Below are positions 53,001-62,702 of a stretch of DNA of 64,000 bases, in pieces. This DNA comes from Laetiporus sulphureus 93-53. Taxonomy: Eukaryota > Basidiomycota > Agaricomycetes > Polyporales > Laetiporaceae. Under the pieces are notes generated by a model. The model saw nothing but the letters and a program-made list of their open reading frames with translations, was not told the DNA's origin and did no database searches. The DNA is taken from assembly GCF_001632365.1 (NCBI RefSeq), contig NW_024468566.1:1-64000 (forward strand), given 5' to 3'. The position numbers were made by a program, and so were the translations under genes. Within the stretch, counting starts at the first letter, position 1, and each line of letters opens with the position of its first letter.

Positions 53001-53822
53001 GATGGCTCTCAAACCTCTCACCCACTACCAGCCCCCCATCATCGTGCAGCAGGAGCAGGTGCATGCATCTACCATCATTCAGCCCTTAAGTTTCAATGCA
53101 CATGGGGAATGGAGCATCGAGCTGAGGTCTTCGACATGGAGCTCTTCGCCATCACGACCGTGTCTTCTTATTTTCGTGACTTTCTTAATGCCTATCCCGA
53201 CATTTTCACCATTTACATCTGTGCGGACAACCGCGCTGCCCTGTCTCTCCTTTTTTCCTTGAGCCCCACCTGGGGCAGCCTTTCTCACTCACCTTCCGAA
53301 ACCATCTCACGCCGCTCATGGGCAATTTCCGTAACCTGAAAATTACGCTGGTTTGGGTGCCTGGTCACCATGGTGTACTGGACAACAAAGTGACTGACCG
53401 CCTCGCCAAGGTGGCTGTGTCCCAACCCAAAAGCATCTGCTCCACAATTGCGTGGGCGAGATGGTGGGTGCGTGAGCGAGCGACCTCCTCTTGGCAGGTG
53501 GAATATGTGGCTACTGATCGTCCCACTGCACTGCGTGAAGCCTGGCCCTGGGCCCCCTCCACCACCCTTCATTCTGTTTTCCGCTCCGGCAACTTTTCTT
53601 GAAACACCGAGGGCCGATTTGTCCAGGCCATCGTCGGTCATGGCCACATCGGCACTTTCTTTAACTCTCACTATCACTGTAGTTTTCGCGAGTGCATTTG
53701 CAACCCTGCGCTCCTTAACTCATGCACCCATACCCTGCTTAGCTGCCCGCTGCACGATGATGCCCAGCACACCCTATTCAGCATTGCCAATCCCACCCGC
53801 ACCCACCTCTGCCATCTATGAA
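50007..53822 (+). pseudogene. LINE ORF2: endonuclease, reverse transcriptase, RNase H, degraded
   Basis: AP-type endonuclease start (QLNVARSNLQLYGLL, FIQEPWW) at about 50030-50140, its C-terminal SDH motif (WASDHSLITY) near 50720 in a shifted frame. RT at about 51400-52100 (AYRPIALLETLSKLLEKVV, LLCMDIEEYYNNI, SIPQGSLLSPVLS), where the catalytic motif reads YVDN instead of xADD. RNase H at about 52980-53420 (LWVFTDGSQ, FDMELFAI, ADNRAALSLL, VPGHHGVLDNKVTDRLA). A terminal Cys/His motif is at about 53680-53770. From 51231 to 53330 the frame is constant and is broken only by TGA codons (51681, 52098, 52506 and others). Confidence 0.8.
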
Positions 53823-54129
53823 AACACCCAGAGGGCTTGGACCGTCTCGCGCTTTTTATTGCAACTACTCCCACTTTTACTTCTGTGAGCCTTGCACCTT
53901 TTGACCCTGGCTAATCGCCCCACTCGCAGCCCTGCCATCCTCCCTTTGACCCTTCCTTATGCCCACCCTGAGTTGCGCCACATTGTAGCATATGCCTGTG
54001 CCTGTACACCCTCTCTTTAAACACTGCACATAGCGCGAGATAGAAATAAATGCCAAAACAAAAAAAAAATAATTTCACATTGAACCGTGCTGCTTCCCAC
54101 TATTCAAATCCCTCATCTGACAGATACTT

Positions 54130-55310
54130 CTAAAACGTTACACCTGATTCCCAAGCCCAGAGCAGAAGCTCCAGCTCGCTCTTTGAGCCAACATCACTGG
54201 GGTAACAGAACTTCTTCAGTGGGTAGTTGATGATGGCGTGGTGATACTTAGCAGTAATGTTCTCATTGAAGTTCTGATAGATCATACATTTGATTGGGAC
54301 TGGCAAAACTTTGTCTAAACAGGCATGAGTGGATATGCACCAACATGGACTGGTAATACATACTGGCTTTCGCAAGCACCAGCTCAGAGATTCTTGCCTT
54401 AAGATGAAGTGTTTGCTAGACATGATTACCAATGCATCCTGGCTGAACACTGTCAGGGCACAACAGGATAGGCATATAGAATATAAAGCATACCTTCAAT
54501 GTCAGAGATCGTGAAGCCTTCTATTCTCACTGCATAGTTTCTGACTGAAGTCTTCATCATCATCTCGAGGTAGTCGACAAGGCGTTGATTGCTGTAAAAG
54601 ATGAGTGGATTGCTGTAGAATTTAAAATTTGTTTGAACTGCAATCAAGAGAGTTTCGACACCAGAGTGTGTGCTAAGAGCCTGTAGTTGATCAGTCAGAT
54701 TAGCATTGTACACTACTCAACAAACTGGACTACTAACCTCATCCTGGATCCCCACCAATGTCATCTGAGCATGGAGAATGCGACGAGTGCGACATTGTGC
54801 TTTGAGTACCTCTTCATGTTCTGCTTCTCCTTCAAGCTCCTGATATCATCCTGGATCGTCACAACATGCTCCTCCTTCGACATTGCATTCCACTTTGCTT
54901 GTAAGTCATTTATAATGTCTGATGATTTGTACTTGGGCACATCTGGTAGGAGGTCTAATCATTCATAGCGACATTGGGTCAATCACGCAGAATGAGTGAC
55001 AATGATGATAGGACTCACTGTTATTCAGATGGTGGCGTTCTCGATGCTGAAATGCATTCCACATGTTGACCTTGCAATGATTGGGTAACTTGTGAGGGCA
55101 CTGCATGACCAGGTGATAGTAGTATTCATGAGAGTGGTCTTGAAAGCACTCCCTCAGCATGATAGCCTGCTTTCAGATCTCCTCGCGTGTCTGATTCAGC
55201 ACCTTGTTCAGCGTCTCCTTGCGTTCTCATCATTTCTTGACCATGAGGGCCTTCTCGATGGAAGTCAGCTTGTATACCATCTTCCGTTTGCATCTGTGCC
55301 ACCAAGGTGT
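54130..55310 (-). other. Uncharacterised coding-like fragments, minus strand
   Basis: Short minus-strand frames at 54130-54450, 54453-54713 and 54963-55310 have protein-like composition (ISTHACLDKVLPVP, FNENITAKYHHAIINYPL, LVMQCPHKLPNHCKVNMWNA). Introns of fungal length could link them. They may be the 3' half of a multi-exon gene or a repetitive gene family remnant; I do not recognise a domain. Stops inside the frames suggest decay. Confidence 0.3.
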
Positions 55311-55312
55311 CC

Positions 55313-56501
55313 CACTGGGTGAAGTAATCAATAAGTTGAGGTAAACGATAATAAAATCATTGAAGAAAAAGTTCAAATCTTTTGAGCATCTTCACTGTCA
55401 ATTTGTGATAAAAGTATTTAAAATAATTTTAACATCTTTTATTGTGAAAGATGATGAAAAGATTGAAAGAAGATTGGATAAAATATTAATAATCATTTCT
55501 TTAATCATTTGACAATCTTTCATACAAAACTATGATGAAAAGTTCAAAATCTTTTTTTTACTTCTTTTTGATGATGAAAATATTGTGACCATGTCACACC
55601 CTTGTTTTCATATACTAAGCTAGTACTAAGATATGGAGGTTAATACTCAGGTTTATATGTTAGCACTATACTAGTATTAAGGTCTGAAGGTTAGTACTAT
55701 GCTAGTACTATGCTAATATTAAGATCTGAAGGTCAGTATTATGCTAGTACTAAGCTAGTACTAAGCTCTGCAGTTTAGTACTACAGTTTGAAGGTTAGTG
55801 CTATGCTAGCACTAACCTAGTCCTCAAGTTTGAATGTTAGTACTATGCTAGTACTAAGTTAGTACTAAGATCTGAATGCTAGTACTATGCTAGCACTATG
55901 CTAGTACTAAGGTCTAAATGCTAGTACCACGCTAGTACTAAGGTCTAAATGCTAGTACTAAGGTTTAAAGGCTAGCACTATGCTAGTACTAAGGTCTGAA
56001 TGCTAGTGCTACACTAGTACTATGCTAGTACTATGCTAGTACTACAGTCTGAAGGTTAGTACTACTAGCATATGCTGGTACTATGCTAGTGCTAAGATGT
56101 AGAGATCAATACTATGCTAGTACTAAGGCTTCAAGAGATAGTACTAACATTTGAATCTAAGTATTTACCTTTATATTCTAATATTAGCTTAGTGTAGAAT
56201 GATAATGATGTGACATGGTCACAATATGTGCATTATCTTTAATGACAAAAGAATGAAAAAAAGATTTTGAAACTTTTTATCATAACTTTGTCTAAAAATT
56301 GTAAAATGATGAAAACAATGATTGCTAATATGTCATCCAATCTTTTTCCAATCTTTTCATCATCTTTAACAAGAAAAGATGTTAATATTATTTTAAATCC
56401 TTTTATCACAAATTGACAGTAAAGATGCTAAAAAGATTTGAACTTTTTCTTCAATACCTTTATCATCTTTCACCTCAAATTATTGATTGTTTCACTCAGT
56501 G
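55313..56501. mobile_element. Large foldback element with tandem-repeat core
   Basis: Two arms of about 265-280 bp (55313-55594 and 56211-56501) are inverted repeats of each other, for example ATTGAAGAAAAAGTTCAAATC at the left against its complement at the right. Both arms finish at the core with GTGACCATGTCACA. Outer ends read CACTGGGTGAA and, reverse complemented, CACTGAGTGAA. The core is a tandem array. No coding capacity and no clean target duplication. Probably a non-autonomous DNA transposon or foldback element. Confidence 0.75.
55610..56175. repeat. Tandem array of GCTAGTACTA units
   Basis: About 560 bp built from variants of TTAGTACTATGCTAGTACTA and AAGGTCTGAAGG, repeated more than twenty times with substitutions. 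The unit core CTAGTACTAG is itself palindromic. It fills the centre of the foldback element. Confidence 0.85.
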
Positions 56502-56754
56502 CATCTTGATAGCCCTTGCCATGCTCTTGCACCTGGCATTCAAGAGGCATTGAAGCAGCCTTTCAGTTGCAGTCTGAGCCATACAAAGCGTGCAATGATC
56601 CAGGAGCAGCACTCGGGCAGAAGCACTGTGAAGATTTTTCACATTGACAATTTTGATGGAACATCAGAGTTTATTGCATGTGACTTACATTTACACCTTT
56701 AGCCATAGAGAAACTTCACATTTTGAGTAGTTTTATGGCAATTAATATGTGCAT

Positions 56755-56961
56755 TCAATGATATCTATAAGGAGGCTCCAGCTCAATGATGGAGTGAAGA
56801 TACTCCAACTCAGACTCTGGTACCTCCCTGCTTGGTAGCAAATCTTCGAACGAGAGCAACTGCATGAACTCGAGGACATCTTCAGCATTTTTGAATGCCC
56901 TTATGATGCAGTCACATGCCAAGAGAGAGTACCCATGAGAACGGAGATACCTATCTGCCAT
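56755..56961 (-). CDS. Short uncharacterised ORF, 68 aa
   Basis: ATG-started frame with acidic, Leu-rich composition (NAEDVLEFMQLLSFEDLLPS, VPESELEYLHSIIELEPPY). It may be a terminal exon of the same uncharacterised minus-strand gene as the neighbouring fragments. No family recognised. Confidence 0.3.
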   Translation of the reverse strand: MADRYLRSHGYSLLACDCIIRAFKNAEDVLEFMQLLSFEDLLPSREVPESELEYLHSIIELEPPYRYH

Positions 56962-58449
56962 TGGTCCTGCAGAAGGGACTCCTCTACCCCTCGTGATATG
57001 CTTGCATCCTGCAGCAGGAATTTGATCTGTCAGTGTTTGTTGAGATGATGAACTGATGCTGAGTGAGGATCATGCACTGAGCAAGGCAGGTGCAGGTGAG
57101 CGTTGTCTGGCAGGCACGGAGATGTGCACTTCTGTTGTCTGCTGCATGGAGGTTGATATAGAAGCCACCTCTCAGACTGTGTGAGTGTGCATGATGTCAG
57201 CAGAATCAGTATGCTGGATTGCCTCTTCAGTAGTCTCATGTCTTCCTATGTGAATGTGAGTGGTCTGTGCTTACATCGTAAGACCTGTGAATGATCAGTC
57301 CATGAGCTGGACACACACCTTGGAAGGACCTGAACATGCTACTTTCATCAGCTCTCACAGATGCTAATGGCCCCATGTGGTCTTGTATGTCATTTAATGA
57401 GGTATCTGAGCTTCAGTGAAGCTTGCAAGTGAATCTGAATGCTAACTCACTGCTCAAAATGCACGATCGCAGCACAGATTCCTCCACGGTACCCATATGA
57501 TGAGGCAGTGTGTCAGGCGCGATCCCTTTATACATATACCTATAAAGTGATGGCTTCATCAAGCATCTTCACCTTTCAATAATCTGTGTTTGAAAAACTC
57601 TGAGCATTGGGCTTGCAGTCAGCCCTGAAAAATGTGAGCACCATTAACCTGTTAAATTTGGACGAACAACTCACCAGCTCAAGAATATTTCCATTTTTGT
57701 TCTGGACCAAACCACATACTTCACCTTGTGATCACCTAGGATCATCTTCACTGTGTGAGAGGTGCGTAACTTCTCTGCAATTTGATCAATCACCTCATCG
57801 GTGGGTACATCGAGAGTACTGGCTGCGTTGCAGAAGATTGGCTGCAAGTCAAAAACTTCATATGCCTCTTTCATGTTCACATCATGGACAATGACTGGTA
57901 GTGGATTCTTATAGGCACCTAAGGGAACTGGTGGCCTACCATGAAATGATCAGCACGAATGAGCTGGTGAGTGGTTCTTTAGATCTCAACTGATCTATTT
58001 GAACTCATCGCTCCTGGCCCCCAAGCATGATATAACACTTAGTCATCGAGATGAGATGAGAGGTAGCTTGAGAGTAGGAATGATTGAGCAGGAGGTGAAG
58101 AGTGTGTGGCTATGTGCATGGCATGCAAGTCATGAGACGTGCAAGGTTGTAGTTGCAGCTCGTCTGTGGCTGCAGCATGCAGTTTTGCAACTTTCAAACA
58201 CCTCACACTTACATTCTGCAGTGCCTGCACAAGAAATCATGTCAATACTGAAATATGCTGGACTATTGTATATGACAGCATCTGAACTTCCGCAGCTCTC
58301 GAGAATGCAGTACTGATGCGTTGACTTTATATTGTCATGAGAGTGCACGACACCACTCATACACTTTCTGTCTTCAAATCACAGAAGTTTTTAATGGAAT
58401 GAGCCATATTGATTGCAGAGTAATGTGTGAGATACAGAATGTAAAGTAA
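56962..58449. other. Repeat-rich stretch with little recognisable content
   Basis: Apart from the possible exon at 57671-57880, no supported gene, promoter or repeat boundary was identified. Confidence 0.35.
57671..57880 (-). CDS. Possible internal exon of an uncharacterised gene
   Basis: Minus-strand open segment (VNMKEAYEVFDLQPIFCNAA, STLDVPTDEVIDQIAEKLR) followed by donor-like GTGAGTTG after a Gly/Asn-rich end. Protein-like, but no domain known to me. Phase to neighbours is not established. Confidence 0.3.
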   Translation of the reverse strand: MNMKEAYEVFDLQPIFCNAASTLDVPTDEVIDQIAEKLRTSHTVKMILGDHKVKYVVWSRTKMEIFLSW

Positions 58450-58708
58450 CTAGAGATTGGCAATATAATCAACAAGTTCACCAATGTCCCCTTCAATCTC
58501 TTCATCGAGTGCCTGAAGTCCTTCATCATCATCTTGCTCCTGCTGAACAGCACTGCTAGAGATAACCACCAGTAGTCAGAAAACAGACACAGTACTGCCC
58601 TTGTGTTTGCCAGGAGATAAGTCACCTGTAAAGCCATCGAGGTTGGCTAGTTTCTGCAATCGGGCAAGATGGCAGTTATTCACATTTCTTCACCTTTTGC
58701 AGAACTCA
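58450..58708 (-). CDS. Possible terminal exons of an uncharacterised gene
   Basis: Three short exons separated by two introns with good borders (AAAG|GTGAAG..TTGCAG and ACAG|GTGACT..CTCTAG) join in phase to give an acidic C-terminus (LQALDEEIEGDIGELVDYIA..). The first segment begins ATGAGTTCTGCAAAAG after an acceptor-like CACACTAG, so it may continue upstream. Function unknown. Confidence 0.35.
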
Positions 58709-59396
58709 TCTAGTGTGAAATACAACATAAATTATGCTGACATGCATGTGCATGTGCACATGTGAAGGTTTCTTCTTCATCCAGTATCGAAGTATACAGG
58801 TGGCGTGTCTCAGTGTTGCAGCAAATCAGCTCTTCGTATGCATGCTCAATGTGTGATGATTGTTTCATGAGCTCCCAAATAGCTGGCTTTGTGTCACATA
58901 TTTTCACATTTTCACCTCTGCACGTGATCAAGACATCATTTGACATCAGCGCTAGGTTGTTCAGAAAGGAACGAACCGGTACACGAAGTACTAACAGTCC
59001 TAGATGCCCTGAAGGTCCAGGTCTAGTCACGTGATATATCACATGATATCCACACATGTGACAAGTAGCGCTGGTATTAGGTAAGCCTAACTTATACAGT
59101 AATATCATCTCCCCTAGAAGCAACGGTCGAACTCCGGAAGAATCCAACGAAGAGGATACACGTCACCGGAGATGTGTCCTTAAGGGGATATTAGTTCACA
59201 TGCATGAGGTAGATAGATACCACGCCACCGGAGATGTAGCCATTACAGGCAATACCATTCCCATGGTCTTACTAAGTAGTTCGGAGGTTCGGCATGCATG
59301 ACACACGTAGTCTGACAGGTAGTGGTAATCAATCAGACAATGTCCATTAGCTAGCAATTCTGGGGTATCAGGGTACCAAGGGTCCCTCCGCTCATG

Positions 59397-59403
59397 TATA
59401 TAA
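59397..59403 (+). promoter_or_regulatory. Probable LTR TATA box of the third element
   Basis: TATATAA inside the presumed 5' LTR. The downstream sequence (GCATAAGTCCCCCAAACTTA) resembles the start region of fungal gypsy LTRs. Confidence 0.4.
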
Positions 59404-59639
59404 GCCAGAGCTCTGAGATGCATAAGTCCCCCAAACTTATTCTCATCTCTGCTACGCCTATTCATATAGTGTCATCAGTGCCCACTTGCAAGGTGCTGCT
59501 TTACCTTGATCATCTTTGTGTCCATCCTTACGTCATCAACAGTCAGTAAGTGTTTGATCATAAGGTCATAGGCTTAGTCGGCGCTCTGCGTCCTAAGTTT
59601 GTGATAGAAGAATAAGTCTGCTTATCTTACCTGCCTTGA

Positions 59640-60341
59640 GTGCCTGCCCAGCGTACTCGCCACAGTGTTGCGTCTTTGCATGTCCACCCGCACGTTAGCG
59701 GTGTCATATCTTCACCTGACGTTCTGTCAGTCACAGACTCTACCAGTGTAAGCTGCACCAAGGCATTGCGCAGCATCGATGGTGTCATCCGTCATCCTCG
59801 AGCGAGAACTCCAGAAGAGTTCTATGAGCAGCAGCCCATAAGACCCCTGCCAAGGCCAGGACACATCTCTACGGGAGGTCGGCCCCCTCGCAGCACTAGT
59901 TCAGTTTCTATTATCCAGACTCCCTTGGTCAGGTGACCGAGACTACTTGCAGGACCATCTGGTCCAGATCTCAATCAAGGGACATATGTCGAGACCGCTA
60001 CTGGGTCTCATTTCATCTATCCTCTCGCTGTCTCCATCATCTCGACTCAGCGCGTCAAAGGCACTCTTCGACAGATTCGTATTCTACTCACCAAACGATA
60101 CCATCGTCAGCTTGATGACCACGACATCCTCGATCTCGAGCATCTCATACTCAAGCTCGAATCCATCCACACTGACATCACGGAATTCAAGCTTCCCTTC
60201 GTTCACCAACATGTGGTTCACGACTTCTGCAACTACGTCCAGGAGAGGAAGCATCAGGGTGGAGAGGCTTGCTGGATAATCAGAGATATTATCCAGAAAT
60301 ATCATCTAGAAATACAGGTCACAGGGCGACCTTTGCTGTAG
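59640..60341 (+). pseudogene. First ORF upstream of gag, one TGA
   Basis: A frame of about 233 codons with one TGA at 59934-59936 and no clear ATG at its start. The first part is Pro/Arg-rich (RTPEEFYEQQPIRPLPRPG). After the stop the frame is well formed and helical (LDDHDILDLEHLILKLESIH, HDFCNYVQERKHQGGEACWI). Function unknown. Confidence 0.45.
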
Positions 60342-60362
60342 ATACGAATATTCATTTTGTAT

Positions 60363-60809
60363 ATGTCTTCATCTGGCGATTCGAACAATCTTGATAACTT
60401 CGAGCAGTTAAATCCAATCAGTCACACCTTCAATTATCTTTGGGATTCAATTCCATGTGCTCTTCGAGACAGAGCAGGCAAAGCATTTGCTATGTACAAG
60501 GACATGTTCGACATCGATTACCACGACGTATATCACATCTACGCCCTCCAAATCTATCCAGAATTTGATTGGAGGAACGTCGTGGTTCATATCTGCTATA
60601 TCCCTATTGGATCCAAAGAACCTGAAGACTGTCTCACCGAAGCTTACAATAGCTTCGTCGATTGGCTCGAAGAAGTCGAGCGTATTTGCGAAATTCATCA
60701 TAACCACCAGTGGCCTGCAGTCAGGGACAAAACCAGGTTTTTGTGGCAACCCTTCATCAAGGTCATCCATCGAGACCTTTGTTTGCTGCAAAACCAACGC
60801 TCAGGATGA
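60363..60809 (+). CDS. Second ORF upstream of gag, 148 aa
   Basis: Starts at ATG 60363. Rich in Tyr, Trp, Ile and acidic residues (FAMYKDMFDIDYHDVYHIYA, IYPEFDWRNVVVHICYIPIG). In size, position and aromatic-rich composition it recalls the 106-aa ORF ahead of gag in the element at 22-32 kb. No family recognised. Confidence 0.55.
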   Translation: MSSSGDSNNLDNFEQLNPISHTFNYLWDSIPCALRDRAGKAFAMYKDMFDIDYHDVYHIYALQIYPEFDWRNVVVHICYIPIGSKEPEDCLTEAYNSFVDWLEEVERICEIHHNHQWPAVRDKTRFLWQPFIKVIHRDLCLLQNQRSG

Positions 60810-60959
60810 GTAATTGCCCGACAGGCTATGATCGCCAATAGCCATATAGTCGAGTTCGAAGAACATCTTCGTGAGATAGAGGAAGAATTGTAAGATGACG
60901 ACTCTCACTCTAAATGATCCAAGCTTCTCTCGGCTCCATCTCCGGAGCTTCCCACATGA

Positions 60960-62702
60960 CTCAATATTGTATTGCAACCCCCGAATCCAATCCTTCGTCA
61001 AGCCCTCGCCGACACGGTGCCCCCAAATGCGAATATACCCGAAAATGTAAAAAATTGGGTAGTCGATCTCATCACAAATGTGGTGGAAGAGATGTGTCAA
61101 CAAACGGTGGTGCATTACGAAAATCTTATCCAGCGCCAAGCACATACAATGGAACATAACACCACGGAGTTTCACAATCGGACGGTCTTCTTAGACCAAC
61201 ATCGTCAACAATCTGAGTCTCGAATCGCAGACTTGGAGAAAACCTCGTCAGCTTTACTTGAGGAAAACAAGACCACTAACGAAGCATTTGTGGCAATTGA
61301 CGATGAAATCAAGGATCTCCAAACAAGAGGAGAAGGCCTAAAGAAATCACATGATCGACTTCGCGCATGGGCATCTACACAGGGACGGAAAGCAGGACAA
61401 GGCGGTAACAATGTCGATGACACAGACAACGACGATGAGCCGTCGTTTGGTCGCAAGGGTAAAGGCGTAAAAATTGACCAGCCAGAAAAGTATGGCGGCA
61501 ATAAGGACAGAGTCAATCTCGATGATTGGCTCGAACAAGTAATGCTCTGGTTGAAATATACTGGTCATACCAAAGACGAGTCCAAAATTATGTCTACCCT
61601 CTTGCTCCTGAAAGGAGGAGCACGTGAATATATGCGACATTGGATTACCGAAATAAACGAAAATAATAAGGCATCAGGAACTTGGGCGAAGTTCGTTGCT
61701 GAACTTCGCACAGCATATGAATCATTGGACAAGGATGACAAGAAGCAAACGGAGTTAGAGGCCTTCATCAAGAAGGATCATCGAGACTTCCAAAAGTTCA
61801 CAGAAGACTTCCGTCCAAAGGCAACCAGTACAGGCTTCTCGGATCAGGACTTGATCGAAAAGATCAAGAAACATATTCCGGAGAAAACGTGGCTGCTCAT
61901 GTTGGCAGACACGACCAAGGACAACTGGCCCAAGAAGTGGACCGAGTTCCTTACTTTCGCACTCCGGATATTTACGTCACTACAGCGAGAAGGCCACCAT
62001 GCCAAGGCCAAAACCAAGGACCCGAATGCTATGGAGGTTGACACAGTTGGGAAGAAGGGAAAGAGTAAATCGGGCAAAGCTCGGAGCATACAAGATGACA
62101 AGTTGGTATGCGCCAACTGCAAGAAGAACAAGCCGACGTTCTTCAAATCGTCGAAATGCTTCGGCAAGTATTGTACTGATTGTTTCAAATTAGACCATGT
62201 CAAGAAGCAGATTGAGAAGGAGAAGGAGACAGCTGTGAAGAAGAAGGACGGGAAGAAAAAGGACGACACCAGGAACAAATCCAAGTCATCCAAGACGCGA
62301 CAGGTAGTATCTGATTCCACTTCATCAGATGCAGAGAGCGAAAGCTCTGATACTGAAGAAGAAAAGAAGCCGAAGAAGAAGAGCTCTTCCTCTAAGACTA
62401 AGGAGAAGGGTAAGGAGACAGCTGCGCATATCAGCGACCGCAGCATCCACTCAGAAAGTGAGCCTGATGCATCCGAGTCAGACGAAGATTTCGCCGCGAT
62501 CCTCTCAAGGCTCAGGCGCCTGAGGGTGAATGGATCCAGTTCATCAAGGAAGGCGGGAGAGGCTCTTCAAGGAAGAATCGGAAGGGTTTTCTCAAAGGGG
62601 ATCTGTAGGCAGCTCGTCAGAATCCCCAGAACATTATATAAGACCTGTACATTTAGCACCCGAATCAGACACCTCTGTAGATCGTCGCAACGCAGAGGAT
62701 GA
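60960..62702 (+). CDS. Gag of the third Ty3/gypsy element
   Basis: Open from just after a TGA at 60957 to 62702. No ATG opens the frame (the first is near 61092), while an ATG-started frame at 60914 overlaps in another phase, so a small indel or a short intron at the 5' end is likely. Coiled-coil N-terminus (SRIADLEKTSSALLEENK); Gag core (VNLDDWLEQVMLWLKYTG, REYMRHWITEINENNK, DHRDFQKFTEDFRPKATSTG). A CxxC..CxxC cluster (CANCKKNK, KCFGKYCTDCF) stands in place of a CCHC knuckle. A very Lys/Ser/Glu-rich tail follows. Confidence 0.78.
   Translation, partial: LNIVLQPPNPILRQALADTVPPNANIPENVKNWVVDLITNVVEEMCQQTVVHYENLIQRQAHTMEHNTTEFHNRTVFLDQHRQQSESRIADLEKTSSALLEENKTTNEAFVAIDDEIKDLQTRGEGLKKSHDRLRAWASTQGRKAGQGGNNVDDTDNDDEPSFGRKGKGVKIDQPEKYGGNKDRVNLDDWLEQVMLWLKYTGHTKDESKIMSTLLLLKGGAREYMRHWITEINENNKASGTWAKFVAELRTAYESLDKDDKKQTELEAFIKKDHRDFQKFTEDFRPKATSTGFSDQDLIEKIKKHIPEKTWLLMLADTTKDNWPKKWTEFLTFALRIFTSLQREGHHAKAKTKDPNAMEVDTVGKKGKSKSGKARSIQDDKLVCANCKKNKPTFFKSSKCFGKYCTDCFKLDHVKKQIEKEKETAVKKKDGKKKDDTRNKSKSSKTRQVVSDSTSSDAESESSDTEEEKKPKKKSSSSKTKEKGKETAAHISDRSIHSESEPDASESDEDFAAILSRLRRLRVNGSSSSRKAGEALQGRIGRVFSKGICRQLVRIPRTLYKTCTFSTRIRHLCRSSQRRG

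Larger units (their letters stand above)
48391..54071 (+). mobile_element. Decayed LINE (Tad-like non-LTR retrotransposon)
   Basis: Two-ORF LINE in sense orientation with ORF1 (Cys-rich end), ORF2 (endonuclease, reverse transcriptase, RNase H) and a 3' A-rich tail AAAACAAAAAAAAAATAA at 54055-54072. The presence of RNase H after RT and Cys/His knuckles in ORF1 fits the Tad1 group common in fungi, but clade assignment is inference. At least ten internal stops, mainly TGA, and several frameshifts make it inactive. The 5' boundary and target duplication could not be fixed. Confidence 0.82.

Noticed and set aside
45703..53600. TGA read as an amino acid in this genome
   Set aside because: Host genes such as the CE1 esterase, OTC and glycogen synthase end at TGA exactly where the families end, so TGA is a normal stop.
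59196..59465. Minus-strand 89-codon frame in the presumed LTR
   Set aside because: Lies across the LTR promoter region of the third element and shows no protein family features.
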